Part shown: positions 43,511 through 52,718 of the stretch, piece by piece | Position numbering within the stretch: position 1 is the stretch's first letter | How the letters are laid out: each line of letters starts with the position of its first letter | From: Flavobacteriales bacterium | GTDB taxonomy: Bacteria; Bacteroidota; Bacteroidia; Flavobacteriales_D; Crocinitomicaceae | Direction: 5' to 3' | Assembly (NCBI GenBank): GCA_947497485.1 | Contig: CANMHB010000001.1 | Coordinates: forward strand, 248,001 to 312,000 | Length of the DNA stretch: 64,000 bases | Program-made: the position numbers and the translations under genes | Notes under the pieces: generated by a model | The model's input: only the letters and a program-made list of their open reading frames with translations | The model's database searches: none | Told to the model about the DNA's origin: nothing

Positions 43511-46459
43511 TTATCGAATTAAAGTAATATGTCCATGAAATTCCTCTGATCCTCCCCCAAAGTAATTGGCTATTACTTTATAAAAGTAAACACCGTTTAC
43601 TGCTTCTGATCCAGAACTAGTCTCGCCAGTCCAACCACCGTTCAAATCATTGAAGAAATAAATTTCATTTCCCCAGCGATTGACAATTTTACATTCCATT
43701 GATTCAACACATTCGAATTCTATTTTCCAGATATCATTCGTTTGATCTTTATTAGCAGTTAAAACGTTTGGAATTCGAACCGCTGTTTCACCCGTTGTCA
43801 TAACAAGCGATTCAGTTTGATTATAAACACACCCGTTCGCATCGATTACTGACAAGTCATAATCACCAACACCTAGATTGTTTACACTGTCTTGAGCAGC
43901 GACTGCAGCGCTGTTAAATAAATAATTGTAAGGATTTGTTCCTCCAAGAGCCCCCGAAATATAGAGTGAACCATTATTCAATCCACAAGTAGGATTTTCT
44001 AAATCTACTTGAATTGCAGTTGGACCCGAAAAAACTGGAACTGCGATCAACTCTTCATATGAACAATTATTCGCATCCATTACCGTAATCAGGTAATTAC
44101 CTATGGCAAGGCTATCAAATAGCAGTGAAGAAGAAAACATACCATTAGCTATAGCATAAGTATAAGGAGACTCACCACCGACAGTGGATGTTATTAAAAT
44201 CTCTCCTGTGTTCTCATCACAACGTGTAGCTGTTACTGAATAGATAATATCTGTTGGAGGCAACGTAGTGTTAATTAAAATTGTTGTATCTCCGATACAT
44301 GTGCCATCCGTAAAGGAAACGTAATACGTTCCTGCAGATAAATTACTTGCACTATCAGATGTACTAATTACATTAACTGGCCACGTAAATGAATAATTGG
44401 CTTGAGGAGTTACAAATAAGGAAATTGCTCCATTTGAATCTTGACATGTTGAATTATAAATTGTTGCCGAGGAGGTTAAACCCTGAGAGGAATTAATTGT
44501 AATTGTTGTGTCAAATGAACAAGTATTGTCAGAAATACTAATTGAATAAGTTCCTGGAGCTAGATCAATAGCCGAGTTATTACTTGAAATATTTGGATTC
44601 CAGGTATAAGTATATGTGGAACTGTTCGGTAAATTTTCAATTATGATAGATCCGTTGTCTTCTCCGCAAGTCGTTTGCACCACTTGTGCGCTCGTCTGAA
44701 AAGGCACAGGATTTTGCAAAACTATTGTGGTATCAAAACTACAAAAACCTTGATCGATGGTAATTGAATATGTTCCTTGCGAAAGGTTGCTTGCAGAATT
44801 CGATGTCGAAACAGCTGGTGTCCAAGTGTAGGAGTAACTTGGGTCGGCAGGATTTATGGTTATCGATCCATTATTTTGAAGACAGGCAGGCTGCTGAATT
44901 ACCGTAGTTAAATTAAACGGATTTGTAACTACGTCAACAATATATGTTTCTTGGCAGTTGTTTGCATCTGTAACAACTACATTATAAGACCCTTCGCACA
45001 GATTCGTTGCCGTTTGAGTTGTTTGATTCAAGGGATCATTCCATTGAAAATTAAATGGTGGAAGACCAGATGTAACGTTAACAGTTCCAGTTCCATTGCA
45101 TTGAGCAACACCACTAAAAACAGCACAATTGGCAGGGTCATTGCATGAACCATAAGACGAGTTTTCCATCGCTAAAGTTGTCGACCAAGAACCTCCATCC
45201 GGAATTCTTCTATAGGTCATTCCTTGTGAAGAGGCGCCTAATGTTGAGCTCAAACCAAGAGCTGTTATTTGATTGAATGATGCCAAGGAAGTTGTCCCAG
45301 CAGGCAAGTTATTATTTGGTGGTATACATGGACTTTGATTTAAATCACCAGGAGTCGGGCTTGACCATCGTATTGCGTCTTGAGGAACCCCTTGAGCATT
45401 GTAAAACGCAAACCAGGAACCTGAATTTTGGAACCAAATACGGCTATTATTTATACCGCCACTAATACATGCTTGATTGTTATTGTTACTAACAACTACA
45501 TCTATTGCTGTTGAAGGCGGCGAGGCAGCGTTTTGACCACGCACCAAAACAAAACCAAGTGGCGGAACAATTGTTCCGGGAGGCAAGACAAAAGCCATTC
45601 CGTTTGAAGTAGTAGGATTAACAGATGCTGTTGAATTATAACTACCCAGTATATAACCTGATATATCAACGGAATCACACCAGTTTGGATTAAATAACTC
45701 GATCCATTCGCCCATACCCGAACCTGTTGGTGACGGACCTAAAATAGATCCATCTCCAAGGTTTGGAAAAATATTAATCTCATTAATTAAAATGGTAGGT
45801 CCATTATAATTACAAGGCTGACAAACAGAGTTTGGCTGAACGGTGACTGTTGCAGACAAATCGCAACCATTATCAGATGAAGGAGGCACAATACAACAGT
45901 TTCCTCCCGATGAAACATTTAATGTTTCATTTTGCCAACAAGCATATTGCGTATTTTGAAACATCAAAGTTCCTCCAGTTGTATTTTCAAAATAATAAAC
46001 AATTTCATCCGGTGTATTTACACCACCAGCATTTTGTGTCGTATCACATTGTCCAGAGGCTCCAATCATGATTCCTCCCCACGGACCTGATCCATTATTG
46101 TGAGTTGGCGTATACCCAACTGGTGGAGCAGTTAATATTGAAGTAATGTTTGCCGGAACACCGGATATTGAAGTTGGGAAATTCCCTAAATTACAATTGT
46201 TGTTATTTTGGGTAGAATTAAAACCCGCATATATTACTTGGGACACATTTGCAGCAAAAGGGCCTGTAATATTTACTTGGACAGGTTCGTACGTACAAAT
46301 AGCAATGATAAGGTTCGGGATGTTTTGATCAACATTTATTGTTACGATTCCCCCGTCATAATTCGAGAAAATGACCAAGTTTCCATTTGAATTACACACG
46401 GATTGAGCATTCAAAAAGCCAAAGGAACCTAAGATAAAAATAACCAAAAACAAACGCAT
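43511..46459 (-). CDS. Secreted surface protein with lamin-tail domain, SprB-like repeats and type B T9SS sorting domain
   Basis: 982 residues. A signal peptide (ending FLNAQS) is followed by a Gly/Asn-rich region, a lamin-tail domain at about 220-420 (ILINEINIFPNLGDGS, GEWIELFNPN, GTIVPPLGFVLV), then repeated units of about 70-80 residues of SprB-repeat type (NGSITINPADPSYSYTWTP; GTYSISISDNTCSFD). The end is a type B gliding-motility-associated CTD (CKIVNRWGNEIYFFNDLNGG ... HGHITLIR). It would be secreted through the T9SS encoded about 2-9 kb away and attached at the surface, possibly as an adhesin. Confidence 0.9.
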   Translation of the reverse strand: MRLFLVIFILGSFGFLNAQSVCNSNGNLVIFSNYDGGIVTINVDQNIPNLIIAICTYEPVQVNITGPFAANVSQVIYAGFNSTQNNNNCNLGNFPTSISGVPANITSILTAPPVGYTPTHNNGSGPWGGIMIGASGQCDTTQNAGGVNTPDEIVYYFENTTGGTLMFQNTQYACWQNETLNVSSGGNCCIVPPSSDNGCDLSATVTVQPNSVCQPCNYNGPTILINEINIFPNLGDGSILGPSPTGSGMGEWIELFNPNWCDSVDISGYILGSYNSTASVNPTTSNGMAFVLPPGTIVPPLGFVLVRGQNAASPPSTAIDVVVSNNNNQACISGGINNSRIWFQNSGSWFAFYNAQGVPQDAIRWSSPTPGDLNQSPCIPPNNNLPAGTTSLASFNQITALGLSSTLGASSQGMTYRRIPDGGSWSTTLAMENSSYGSCNDPANCAVFSGVAQCNGTGTVNVTSGLPPFNFQWNDPLNQTTQTATNLCEGSYNVVVTDANNCQETYIVDVVTNPFNLTTVIQQPACLQNNGSITINPADPSYSYTWTPAVSTSNSASNLSQGTYSITIDQGFCSFDTTIVLQNPVPFQTSAQVVQTTCGEDNGSIIIENLPNSSTYTYTWNPNISSNNSAIDLAPGTYSISISDNTCSFDTTITINSSQGLTSSATIYNSTCQDSNGAISLFVTPQANYSFTWPVNVISTSDSASNLSAGTYYVSFTDGTCIGDTTILINTTLPPTDIIYSVTATRCDENTGEILITSTVGGESPYTYAIANGMFSSSLLFDSLAIGNYLITVMDANNCSYEELIAVPVFSGPTAIQVDLENPTCGLNNGSLYISGALGGTNPYNYLFNSAAVAAQDSVNNLGVGDYDLSVIDANGCVYNQTESLVMTTGETAVRIPNVLTANKDQTNDIWKIEFECVESMECKIVNRWGNEIYFFNDLNGGWTGETSSGSEAVNGVYFYKVIANYFGGGSEEFHGHITLIR

Positions 46460-46461
46460 TC

Positions 46462-48549
46462 TCAGTAGTTTATTAAATCAGAAATTGCAATTCTAACCTT
46501 TTCTGTATTTGGCAACAAAGTTTCTTCTAAAATTGAATTTAATGGAATCGCTGGCGTATCAATTGCGCCAACTATTTCAACAGGAGCGTCAAGAAATTTA
46601 AAATTATCTCGTTGAATTCGACCAGCAAGTCCAAGGGTAAATGAACACTCAATAGATTCCTCCGTAACTAAAAGAATTTTCCCATGCTTTTGTGCCAAAG
46701 AATTAATTGCTTCATGATCCAACGGATTGATACTTCTCAAATCCAATATTTCAACTTGCCCAGAAAAATCTTTGGACGCTTCCAATGACCAATAAACTCC
46801 TCTTCCATAGGTTATAATTCCTATGGATTTACCATTCTTGACATGCTGATTTTCTGCTTCTAAAACAATCCTTGCTTTACCAATCGGAATAACGTAATCT
46901 TCACTTGGTTCGATCGACATTGCACCTTCAGTTCCTGGAATTTTTGACCAATAAAGGCCTTTATGTTCGAGTATCACAACTGGATTAGGGTCGTAAAAAG
47001 CTGCTTTTAATAATCCTTTTAAATCTGCTCCTGTAGAAGGATAAACGACTTTAATACCTCTAATATTCGAAAGAACCGATTCAACACTTGAGGAATGATA
47101 TGGGCCACCGGAACCATATGCTCCAATGGGAACGCGTATTACGCAGCTAACAGGCCATTTACCGTTAGAAAGATAATAAGATCTTGATACCTCGGTAAAA
47201 AGCTGATTTAATCCTGGCCAAATATAATCTGCAAATTGAACCTCAACAATCGGTTTCAAGCCTACTGCTGACATCCCAACAGTTGATCCTATGATAAATG
47301 CTTCTTGAATGGGCGTATTAAAAACACGATTGTCTCCAAAAGTTTGAGCTAACGTGGCTGCCTCACGAAAAACGCCGCCAAGCCTTCCTCCAACATCTTG
47401 TCCGTAGAGTAAAGCCTCGGAATGAGATTGCATTATTTCACGAACTGCAAAAAGCGCAGAATCTACCATTACGGTTTTTTTCTTTCCCTTCGGTTCGCGT
47501 TCGCCCTTTTCTTCCGTAATTGGTGTTGGAGCAAAAATAAAATCTGTCACGCTTTCAGGTGTTGGGTCGGCTGAGTTTATTGCTTTTTCATATTCAGAAT
47601 CTACAAGTTTACGGACCTCAGACTCAATATTTATGAAATAAGCCAAACCAGTTCCTTGCTCTTCCAATAGCTTTTTCAATTTCGGATAAGGGTCTTGCTT
47701 AGCATCCTCTTCTAAATCGTCGCGATACCATTCTTTTCGAACACCAGATGTGTGATGTCCTAACAATGGAACCTTCGCATGAACAATGAAAGGTCGCCTT
47801 TCTTTTCGGACAATTTCAAAAACCTCTTGAATGCAATTATAAGATTCTGTAAAGTCACTTCCATCAATACTTCTGACTTCAATTCCTTTAAATCCTTTGG
47901 CGTAATGAGAAATATCTTGGGCTCTTGTTTCAGCTGCATTTGCAGAAATGTCCCATTCATTGTCTTGAACTAAGTAAACGATTGGAAATTGCTTTAATGC
48001 AGCCATTTGAAAGGCCTCAGAAACTTCACCTTCTGTGCATGAAGCATCACCGAGAGAGCACACTACAAGCGGAGCATCTTCCCAAGAAGAATATTCAACT
48101 AATTTTTCTTTCTCCTTATATTGAATTCCCATTGCAATTCCAGTCGTAGGTATCGCTTGCATCCCTGTTGCAGAAGATTGATGAGGTATTTTGGGCATAT
48201 CATCGCGTTTCAACGAAGGATGAGAATAATACGTTCTACCCCCTGAAAATAGATCCTCTTTTTTTGCAAATACCTGCAACATCAATTCACAGGGAGTTAT
48301 TCCAATTCCCAAAAGGATGCTATCATCACGGTAATATGGAGAAACCCAATCTTGAGGTTTCAACTGCATTCCAACTGCTAATTGAATTGCCTCATGTCCG
48401 CGTGAAGTTGCATGAACGTATTTAGAGGTGATTTCCTTGTTTGCTTCAAATTTTTCCGCCATTGTTTTAGCGGTAAACATCAGGCGATATGCCTTTTCTA
48501 ATTCCGTTTTTGATATAAGCTTTTTATTTTTAGTCATTTCGGATATCAT
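46462..48549 (-). CDS. Fused alpha/beta E1 subunit of a 2-oxoacid dehydrogenase
   Basis: 695 residues joining the alpha part (about 1-340; TPP-binding GDASCTEGEVSEAF ... DNEWDIS, and HATSRGHEAIQ) and the beta part (about 355-690; LYGQDVGGRLGGVF, PIQEAFIIGSTVGMS, VTEESIECS). Such fusions are common in Bacteroidota and act in the branched-chain or pyruvate-type dehydrogenase complex with E2/E3 encoded elsewhere. A TATATTTG box 4 bp before the first ATG suggests transcription starts at the A of that ATG. A second ATG, four codons on, is the alternative start. Confidence 0.92.
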   Translation of the reverse strand: MISEMTKNKKLISKTELEKAYRLMFTAKTMAEKFEANKEITSKYVHATSRGHEAIQLAVGMQLKPQDWVSPYYRDDSILLGIGITPCELMLQVFAKKEDLFSGGRTYYSHPSLKRDDMPKIPHQSSATGMQAIPTTGIAMGIQYKEKEKLVEYSSWEDAPLVVCSLGDASCTEGEVSEAFQMAALKQFPIVYLVQDNEWDISANAAETRAQDISHYAKGFKGIEVRSIDGSDFTESYNCIQEVFEIVRKERRPFIVHAKVPLLGHHTSGVRKEWYRDDLEEDAKQDPYPKLKKLLEEQGTGLAYFINIESEVRKLVDSEYEKAINSADPTPESVTDFIFAPTPITEEKGEREPKGKKKTVMVDSALFAVREIMQSHSEALLYGQDVGGRLGGVFREAATLAQTFGDNRVFNTPIQEAFIIGSTVGMSAVGLKPIVEVQFADYIWPGLNQLFTEVSRSYYLSNGKWPVSCVIRVPIGAYGSGGPYHSSSVESVLSNIRGIKVVYPSTGADLKGLLKAAFYDPNPVVILEHKGLYWSKIPGTEGAMSIEPSEDYVIPIGKARIVLEAENQHVKNGKSIGIITYGRGVYWSLEASKDFSGQVEILDLRSINPLDHEAINSLAQKHGKILLVTEESIECSFTLGLAGRIQRDNFKFLDAPVEIVGAIDTPAIPLNSILEETLLPNTEKVRIAISDLINY

Positions 48550-48553
48550 GATT

Positions 48554-48587
48554 CAAATATACAAAATCTATCCGACTGCCGACTCAA
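48554..48587 (-). promoter_or_regulatory. Promoter of the E1 gene, apparently leaderless
   Basis: Minus strand: TTG at 48585-48587, 23 bp, TATATTTG at 48554-48561, then 4 nt (AATC) and the ATG at 48549. Using the rnpB promoter as a ruler (box, 4 nt, RNA start), the transcript would begin at the start codon. The LD-carboxypeptidase promoter has the same layout. Confidence 0.55.
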
Positions 48588-49623
48588 GTAATTTAAGTTC
48601 GCCATTTGATGCATTCATTTCTACCTCAATTCCAACAGGAAGAGTCCATTTGCTGGCAATATGTCCAATTGGGGAGCCATAACTTACAGGTATTTTTAAC
48701 GTGGAAAAATGCTCTTTGATTACTTCAATTGTGGGCATCGATTCATTGGGGTTTTCAGCCAAACATTTGGAACAATGACCGAAAATTACTCCTTTAACAC
48801 GATCATAAACATTGGCTACTTTCAAATGGGTAAGAAGTCGATCGACAACATAAGGCTCTTCATTTGTTTCTTCCAAAAACAAAATTGAATCATGAGGTAA
48901 TTCAAAATATGGACTACCAACGACACCACTAATTACGGACAAATTTCCTCCAATTAGTTTGCCTCTAGCAACACCTTCATTAATTTGCACGAAACTTTTA
49001 CCCAAATCCCCTCCTATTGGCAGTGAACAATTTTCTCCTTTACAAGCGACACGATTAAAAATATCCGTGGAAAATTCATTCCAAGAATTGACACCCACTA
49101 AGCCATGAAACGTAATCAATCCTGATTTGATATAAAAAGCATTCAACAAACTGGTAATATCACTAAATCCCATAAAAAATTTGGGATTTTCGCGTATCAC
49201 ATCATAGTCTAGTTTATCCAATAATCTAGCACAACCCCATCCTCCTCGCATGGTAATAATACCATCAACAGAAGGATCACTAAAAAAACTCATTAATTCC
49301 TTAGCACGCTCCTCATCAGTTCCTGCGAGATAACCATATTTTTTCCTCAATGTTTCTCCGAGAACAACACTAAAACCCATATTTTTCAAAAGCGTTTCAA
49401 AACGAACAACTTCTTTCGGGTCCCATATTGCACCGCCTGGTGCAGTAACAGCGATTTTATTACCTCTTTCTAACTTTTTTGGCTTAAGTGTTTTGTGGTT
49501 AGAAGGATCTTTATTTTCTACATCCCAATTGAAACCACGAATACTTGTTTCCGGAAAAATCAAGGCTCCAGTTCCAAATAGTGCTCCTGACTTTAAAAAA
49601 CTTCGTCTAGAAAAAAATCCCAT
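48568..49623 (-). CDS. Tat-exported LD-carboxypeptidase (peptidase S66)
   Basis: 351 residues. The N-terminus SRRSFLKSGALFGTGALIF is a twin-arginine signal (RR at 6-7), so the enzyme is exported folded. The S66 catalytic triad is visible: nucleophile Ser154 in MGFSDITS, Glu in FLEETNEEPYVVDR, His in GSPIGHIASKWT. The MRGGWGCARLLDKLDYD motif precedes it. Homologues trim the terminal D-Ala of murein tetrapeptides in the cytoplasm, so a periplasmic version suggests action on intact wall or exported muropeptides. The E1 dehydrogenase gene follows after 18 bp. Confidence 0.9.
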   Translation of the reverse strand: MGFFSRRSFLKSGALFGTGALIFPETSIRGFNWDVENKDPSNHKTLKPKKLERGNKIAVTAPGGAIWDPKEVVRFETLLKNMGFSVVLGETLRKKYGYLAGTDEERAKELMSFFSDPSVDGIITMRGGWGCARLLDKLDYDVIRENPKFFMGFSDITSLLNAFYIKSGLITFHGLVGVNSWNEFSTDIFNRVACKGENCSLPIGGDLGKSFVQINEGVARGKLIGGNLSVISGVVGSPYFELPHDSILFLEETNEEPYVVDRLLTHLKVANVYDRVKGVIFGHCSKCLAENPNESMPTIEVIKEHFSTLKIPVSYGSPIGHIASKWTLPVGIEVEMNASNGELKLLESAVG

Positions 49624-49627
49624 GACT

Positions 49628-49661
49628 CAAATATACAAAATGTAAAATGTAAAAAATGCAA
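49628..49661 (-). promoter_or_regulatory. Promoter of the LD-carboxypeptidase gene, apparently leaderless
   Basis: Minus strand: TTG at 49659-49661, 23 bp, TATATTTG at 49628-49635, then AGTC and the ATG at 49623. Spacing and box are the same as upstream of the E1 gene. No earlier start is possible without losing the twin-arginine signal context. Confidence 0.55.
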
Positions 49662-49663
49662 AT

Positions 49664-49671
49664 TAACTTTG
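49664..49671 (+). promoter_or_regulatory. -7 element TAACTTTG for miaE
   Basis: Exact TAnnTTTG on the plus strand, 19 bp before the miaE ATG at 49691. It sits only 2 bp from the -33 TTG of the divergent LD-carboxypeptidase promoter, so the two promoters are back to back. No -33 TTG found on this strand. Confidence 0.5.
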
Positions 49672-49690
49672 TGATGTAATAATTTTAAAG

Positions 49691-50281
49691 ATGCTTGGCT
49701 TAAAAATGGCAACAGACCCGAGGTGGGTGAACATCGTTGAAAAAAATTTAGAAGAGATTTTAGTTGATCATGCTTTCTGTGAGCAAAAGGCAGCGAGTAA
49801 TGCAATTTCTATAATCGTTCAATATCCTCATTACACTGACTTAGTAAAAGCAATGACAGCAATTTGCCAAGAAGAAATGGAGCATTTTGATTTGGTTCAT
49901 GAAAAATTAATAGAACGAGGATTGAAGCTAGGTTTTGAACGCAAAGATCCATATGTAAACGATTTAGGTGAATTTTTACGACGCAATAAAACAAACAGTA
50001 CACCTGATGGCATGTTTGTCAATAAAATGCTATTTGCAGCGATGATTGAGGCCAGGAGTTGTGAACGATTTAAGATTTTATCAGAGCAACTGGAAGATGA
50101 AGATTTACGAAAATTCTATCGTGGATTGATGGAAAGTGAAGCTCGTCACTATACGACATTTTTAAACTTCGCCAGAAAGTATGGAAATGGGATTGATGTC
50201 GACAAAAATTGGCAGGAATTCCTTGATTTTGAGGCTAGTTTAATGGATAAATATGGAAAAAGTGAAACCATTCATGGTTAA
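49691..50281 (+). CDS. miaE: tRNA-(ms2io6A37)-hydroxylase MiaE
   Basis: 196-residue ferritin-like di-iron monooxygenase that hydroxylates the isopentenyl group of ms2i6A37 in tRNA. The di-iron ligands are visible: DHAFCEQKAAS with a Glu, QEEMEHFDLVHEKL (ExxH), MIEARSCERFK, and MESEARHYTTF (ExxxH). It needs MiaA and MiaB, which are not in this window. It is a single gene with a -7 box upstream and is convergent with the beta-barrel protein gene. Confidence 0.94.
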   Translation: MLGLKMATDPRWVNIVEKNLEEILVDHAFCEQKAASNAISIIVQYPHYTDLVKAMTAICQEEMEHFDLVHEKLIERGLKLGFERKDPYVNDLGEFLRRNKTNSTPDGMFVNKMLFAAMIEARSCERFKILSEQLEDEDLRKFYRGLMESEARHYTTFLNFARKYGNGIDVDKNWQEFLDFEASLMDKYGKSETIHG

Positions 50282-50378
50282 AAACAGAAAACTGAGAATT
50301 ACGTAAGGTTATATGGCTTGAAGTCCTTAGGATTTTAAGAGGTAAAAACTTTAGTAATCTAAGGATGCTTATATTCAA

Positions 50379-51419
50379 CTAAAAATTAAAAAGAACTCCT
50401 GCATTCACAAGACTGAACTTTGGGCCTTTGCCCTCTTCAAAAAGTTGTGTCAAGCCATAATTGACATATAAATTAACGTTGTGATAACCAATTATTGCCG
50501 TACCATAAGCTTGAAAAGGGTTTAAATTAAAATTGGACTTTAACTTTTCCTTTCTAGTCTTTCCATCATCTTCCCATTTCGTTTTCAAACTAGATCCAAT
50601 TCGAATACCCCCAACAACGCCAACTGATAGATGCCACGATTTTTTAGGATTTTTATTGGTGTTAAACTCCAAAAGAAGTGGAGCTTGTAAATACGTTGAC
50701 CGAATAACATTTTTATTATAGTTAATCATAGTATTTTCGACACCAAAAGTAGAATCTTTGCTGACCACGATGTCTACATTATTTTTAAGTGCGTATCGAT
50801 GAAACTGAAAACCCAATCCGGTGGTTATTCCGATGTATTTCTTATAAATTGGAAATCTTTTCTCTAGGAGATTTAAATTCACACCAATACTTCTCGCGTA
50901 GTCCAACTCTAAAAAATAGGAATCATTTTTAGTAGCTATTTTATTGGAAGAATTTAGAAATCCATTAGCATTAATTCCTAATCCTGCCCAATGTGTATGG
51001 TCATTCTTATTAGGATGGTCTTTATCATTTTTTTTATTTTCTTTTTTGTCTGAAACGTCTTCATCAATGATAATCTTTCTATCACCTTTCTGGATGTCAT
51101 CCTTATTTTCAATGATTAGGATTTGTTTGGTTCCTAATTTTATTTTAGTCGTGTCGTCAGAATTGAGATTATCAGTTGACTCGGTTATAAATGTTGTATC
51201 AATAAGTACCTCAAATTTTCGACTCAAATTAGAAATGGATGTATCACTAAAAACCTTCAACATTGTAGATTCGATAATTGAATCCATTTGATGAAGATTT
51301 TTGCCAAGATCAATGATTGTTGTGTCATTTCCTTGAATTGTAATGATTCGAGACTCACTTCGTTGTGAGAATGAAAATTGAGAAAGAAATAGAAAGACGA
51401 TAATTATAAACTTCTTCAT
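50379..51419 (-). CDS. Outer-membrane beta-barrel protein with charged N-terminal region
   Basis: 346 residues from the chosen ATG at 51419. That start (MKKFIIIVFLFLSQFSFSQ) gives a clean signal peptide and lies after the stop of the upstream amidohydrolase, whereas the open-frame ATG at 51452 lies inside it. The mature protein has a Thr/Asp/Lys-rich segment with the HPNKNDHTHW stretch near 155, followed by a beta-barrel region with alternating strands and a terminal aromatic (VLFNF). Probably an OmpA-like/PorT-like small barrel, function unknown. It ends the amidohydrolase unit. Confidence 0.82.
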   Translation of the reverse strand: MKKFIIIVFLFLSQFSFSQRSESRIITIQGNDTTIIDLGKNLHQMDSIIESTMLKVFSDTSISNLSRKFEVLIDTTFITESTDNLNSDDTTKIKLGTKQILIIENKDDIQKGDRKIIIDEDVSDKKENKKNDKDHPNKNDHTHWAGLGINANGFLNSSNKIATKNDSYFLELDYARSIGVNLNLLEKRFPIYKKYIGITTGLGFQFHRYALKNNVDIVVSKDSTFGVENTMINYNKNVIRSTYLQAPLLLEFNTNKNPKKSWHLSVGVVGGIRIGSSLKTKWEDDGKTRKEKLKSNFNLNPFQAYGTAIIGYHNVNLYVNYGLTQLFEEGKGPKFSLVNAGVLFNF

Positions 51420-51435
51420 AGCTTTTAATTCAAAA

Positions 51436-52716
51436 TTAATTTCCTTGTTCATATTTTGTTTTGTATTTCAAATACAATTCTGATTGAAAATTTCGTACTG
51501 CAATAAACTTGCCATTTGATAAAATCAAATTAATCTCGTTGGTTCTCATATCCAAAGCTGAGCCTTTCGAAACGAACAATGTAGCTGATTTACCCACTTC
51601 AACTGAACCATATTTCTTATCAATTCCTAAAATTTCGCATGCTGAAAGTGACACCGCTCGAACAGCCTCCTCTTCGGTTAAGCCATAGGCCATTGCGGTT
51701 CCAGCTAAAAACGGAATATTTCGTGTATTCATTGCTTCCATATCCCCCTCGTTTTGCAAGCAGAATTTTATACCTTCTTTTTGGAGCAGAAAAGGTAATT
51801 TGAAAGGTAAATCGACCGCATCTTCTTCGTGCTCAGGCAAACTATGTAAGCGCTGAAGCATTACAGGGATATTGGAATCTCGAAGACGTTTTCCTGCAAG
51901 ATGCGCATCATAACCTCCAACAATCACGGCTCGTAGACCATATTTGGCTGAAAAATCAATAATATCCAAAATTTGCTGAAGTTCATTTGCATGAAAGTAA
52001 ACACGGAAATTTGCTCCTTTCTGAAAACAATTTTTCATTGCTTCCAAGCGTTGATCAAAAACAGGTTTTTTATTGCTTGCATATGCTTGTGCCATGTCGA
52101 AGAATTGAATCAATTCCTGCTTTTCTTTATCGTAGTTTTCACTGCGTTTTTTCGGAGCTGGTTCTGCCCACCAACCGCCTCCCTCAATACTTGCAGGCCA
52201 GTTGACATGGATTCCGTCATCTTTCGAAAGCGTCGCATCTTCCCAATTCCAACCATTTAAATACATAACAGACGAAGTTCCTGAAATCGCTCCTCCTCTT
52301 GGAGTTGCTTGCGTGATTAACACACCATTTGTTCGAACGGTTTCAATAACGCGCGATTCAACATTGTAAGCGATTTGAGAGCGAACATGCGGATTGAAAG
52401 TCCCAACATCATTATAATCTCTTGTTGCACGAACAGCATCAATTTCAGTTAATCCAAGCGTTGAATTTGGTGCAACAAATCCGGGATAAATGTGCTGTCC
52501 ATTTAATTCGATGATGGTATCCCAATATTTTTTATCGATTTTCGTTGCAAGCGAATTTCCAACTTGTGTAATAATTCCATTTTCAATTCCTACGAGCGCA
52601 GTTTCAATTGTTTGGCCATTTCCAACGTGTAAGTAACCATTTAACAAGAGGATTTTTTTGCCTTGTCCAAAACTTAAAAATGGTAATGCCATTAATATTA
52701 ATAAAATCTTTTTCAT
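51436..52716 (-). CDS. Exported amidohydrolase-family protein lacking the HxH metal motif
   Basis: 426 residues with a signal peptide (MKKILLILMALPFLSFGQG). The fold is that of imidazolonepropionase-like amidohydrolases: GQHIYPGFVAPNSTLGL where active members have PGFIDxHxH, then FHANELQQILDIIDFS, AYGLTEEEAVRAVSLSACEILG and GSVEVGKSATLFV. The missing HxH and the NEGDMEA in place of the SDxP-type Asp suggest a non-catalytic partner. It lies 2 bp after the larger amidohydrolase, so they are co-expressed. Confidence 0.85.
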   Translation of the reverse strand: MKKILLILMALPFLSFGQGKKILLLNGYLHVGNGQTIETALVGIENGIITQVGNSLATKIDKKYWDTIIELNGQHIYPGFVAPNSTLGLTEIDAVRATRDYNDVGTFNPHVRSQIAYNVESRVIETVRTNGVLITQATPRGGAISGTSSVMYLNGWNWEDATLSKDDGIHVNWPASIEGGGWWAEPAPKKRSENYDKEKQELIQFFDMAQAYASNKKPVFDQRLEAMKNCFQKGANFRVYFHANELQQILDIIDFSAKYGLRAVIVGGYDAHLAGKRLRDSNIPVMLQRLHSLPEHEEDAVDLPFKLPFLLQKEGIKFCLQNEGDMEAMNTRNIPFLAGTAMAYGLTEEEAVRAVSLSACEILGIDKKYGSVEVGKSATLFVSKGSALDMRTNEINLILSNGKFIAVRNFQSELYLKYKTKYEQGN

Positions 52717-52718
52717 AA

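Noticed and set aside
50282..50378. Imperfect hairpin between miaE and the convergent beta-barrel gene as a terminator
   Set aside because: The CCTTAGGATT/AATCTAAGG arms have a mismatch and no T run follows on either strand.
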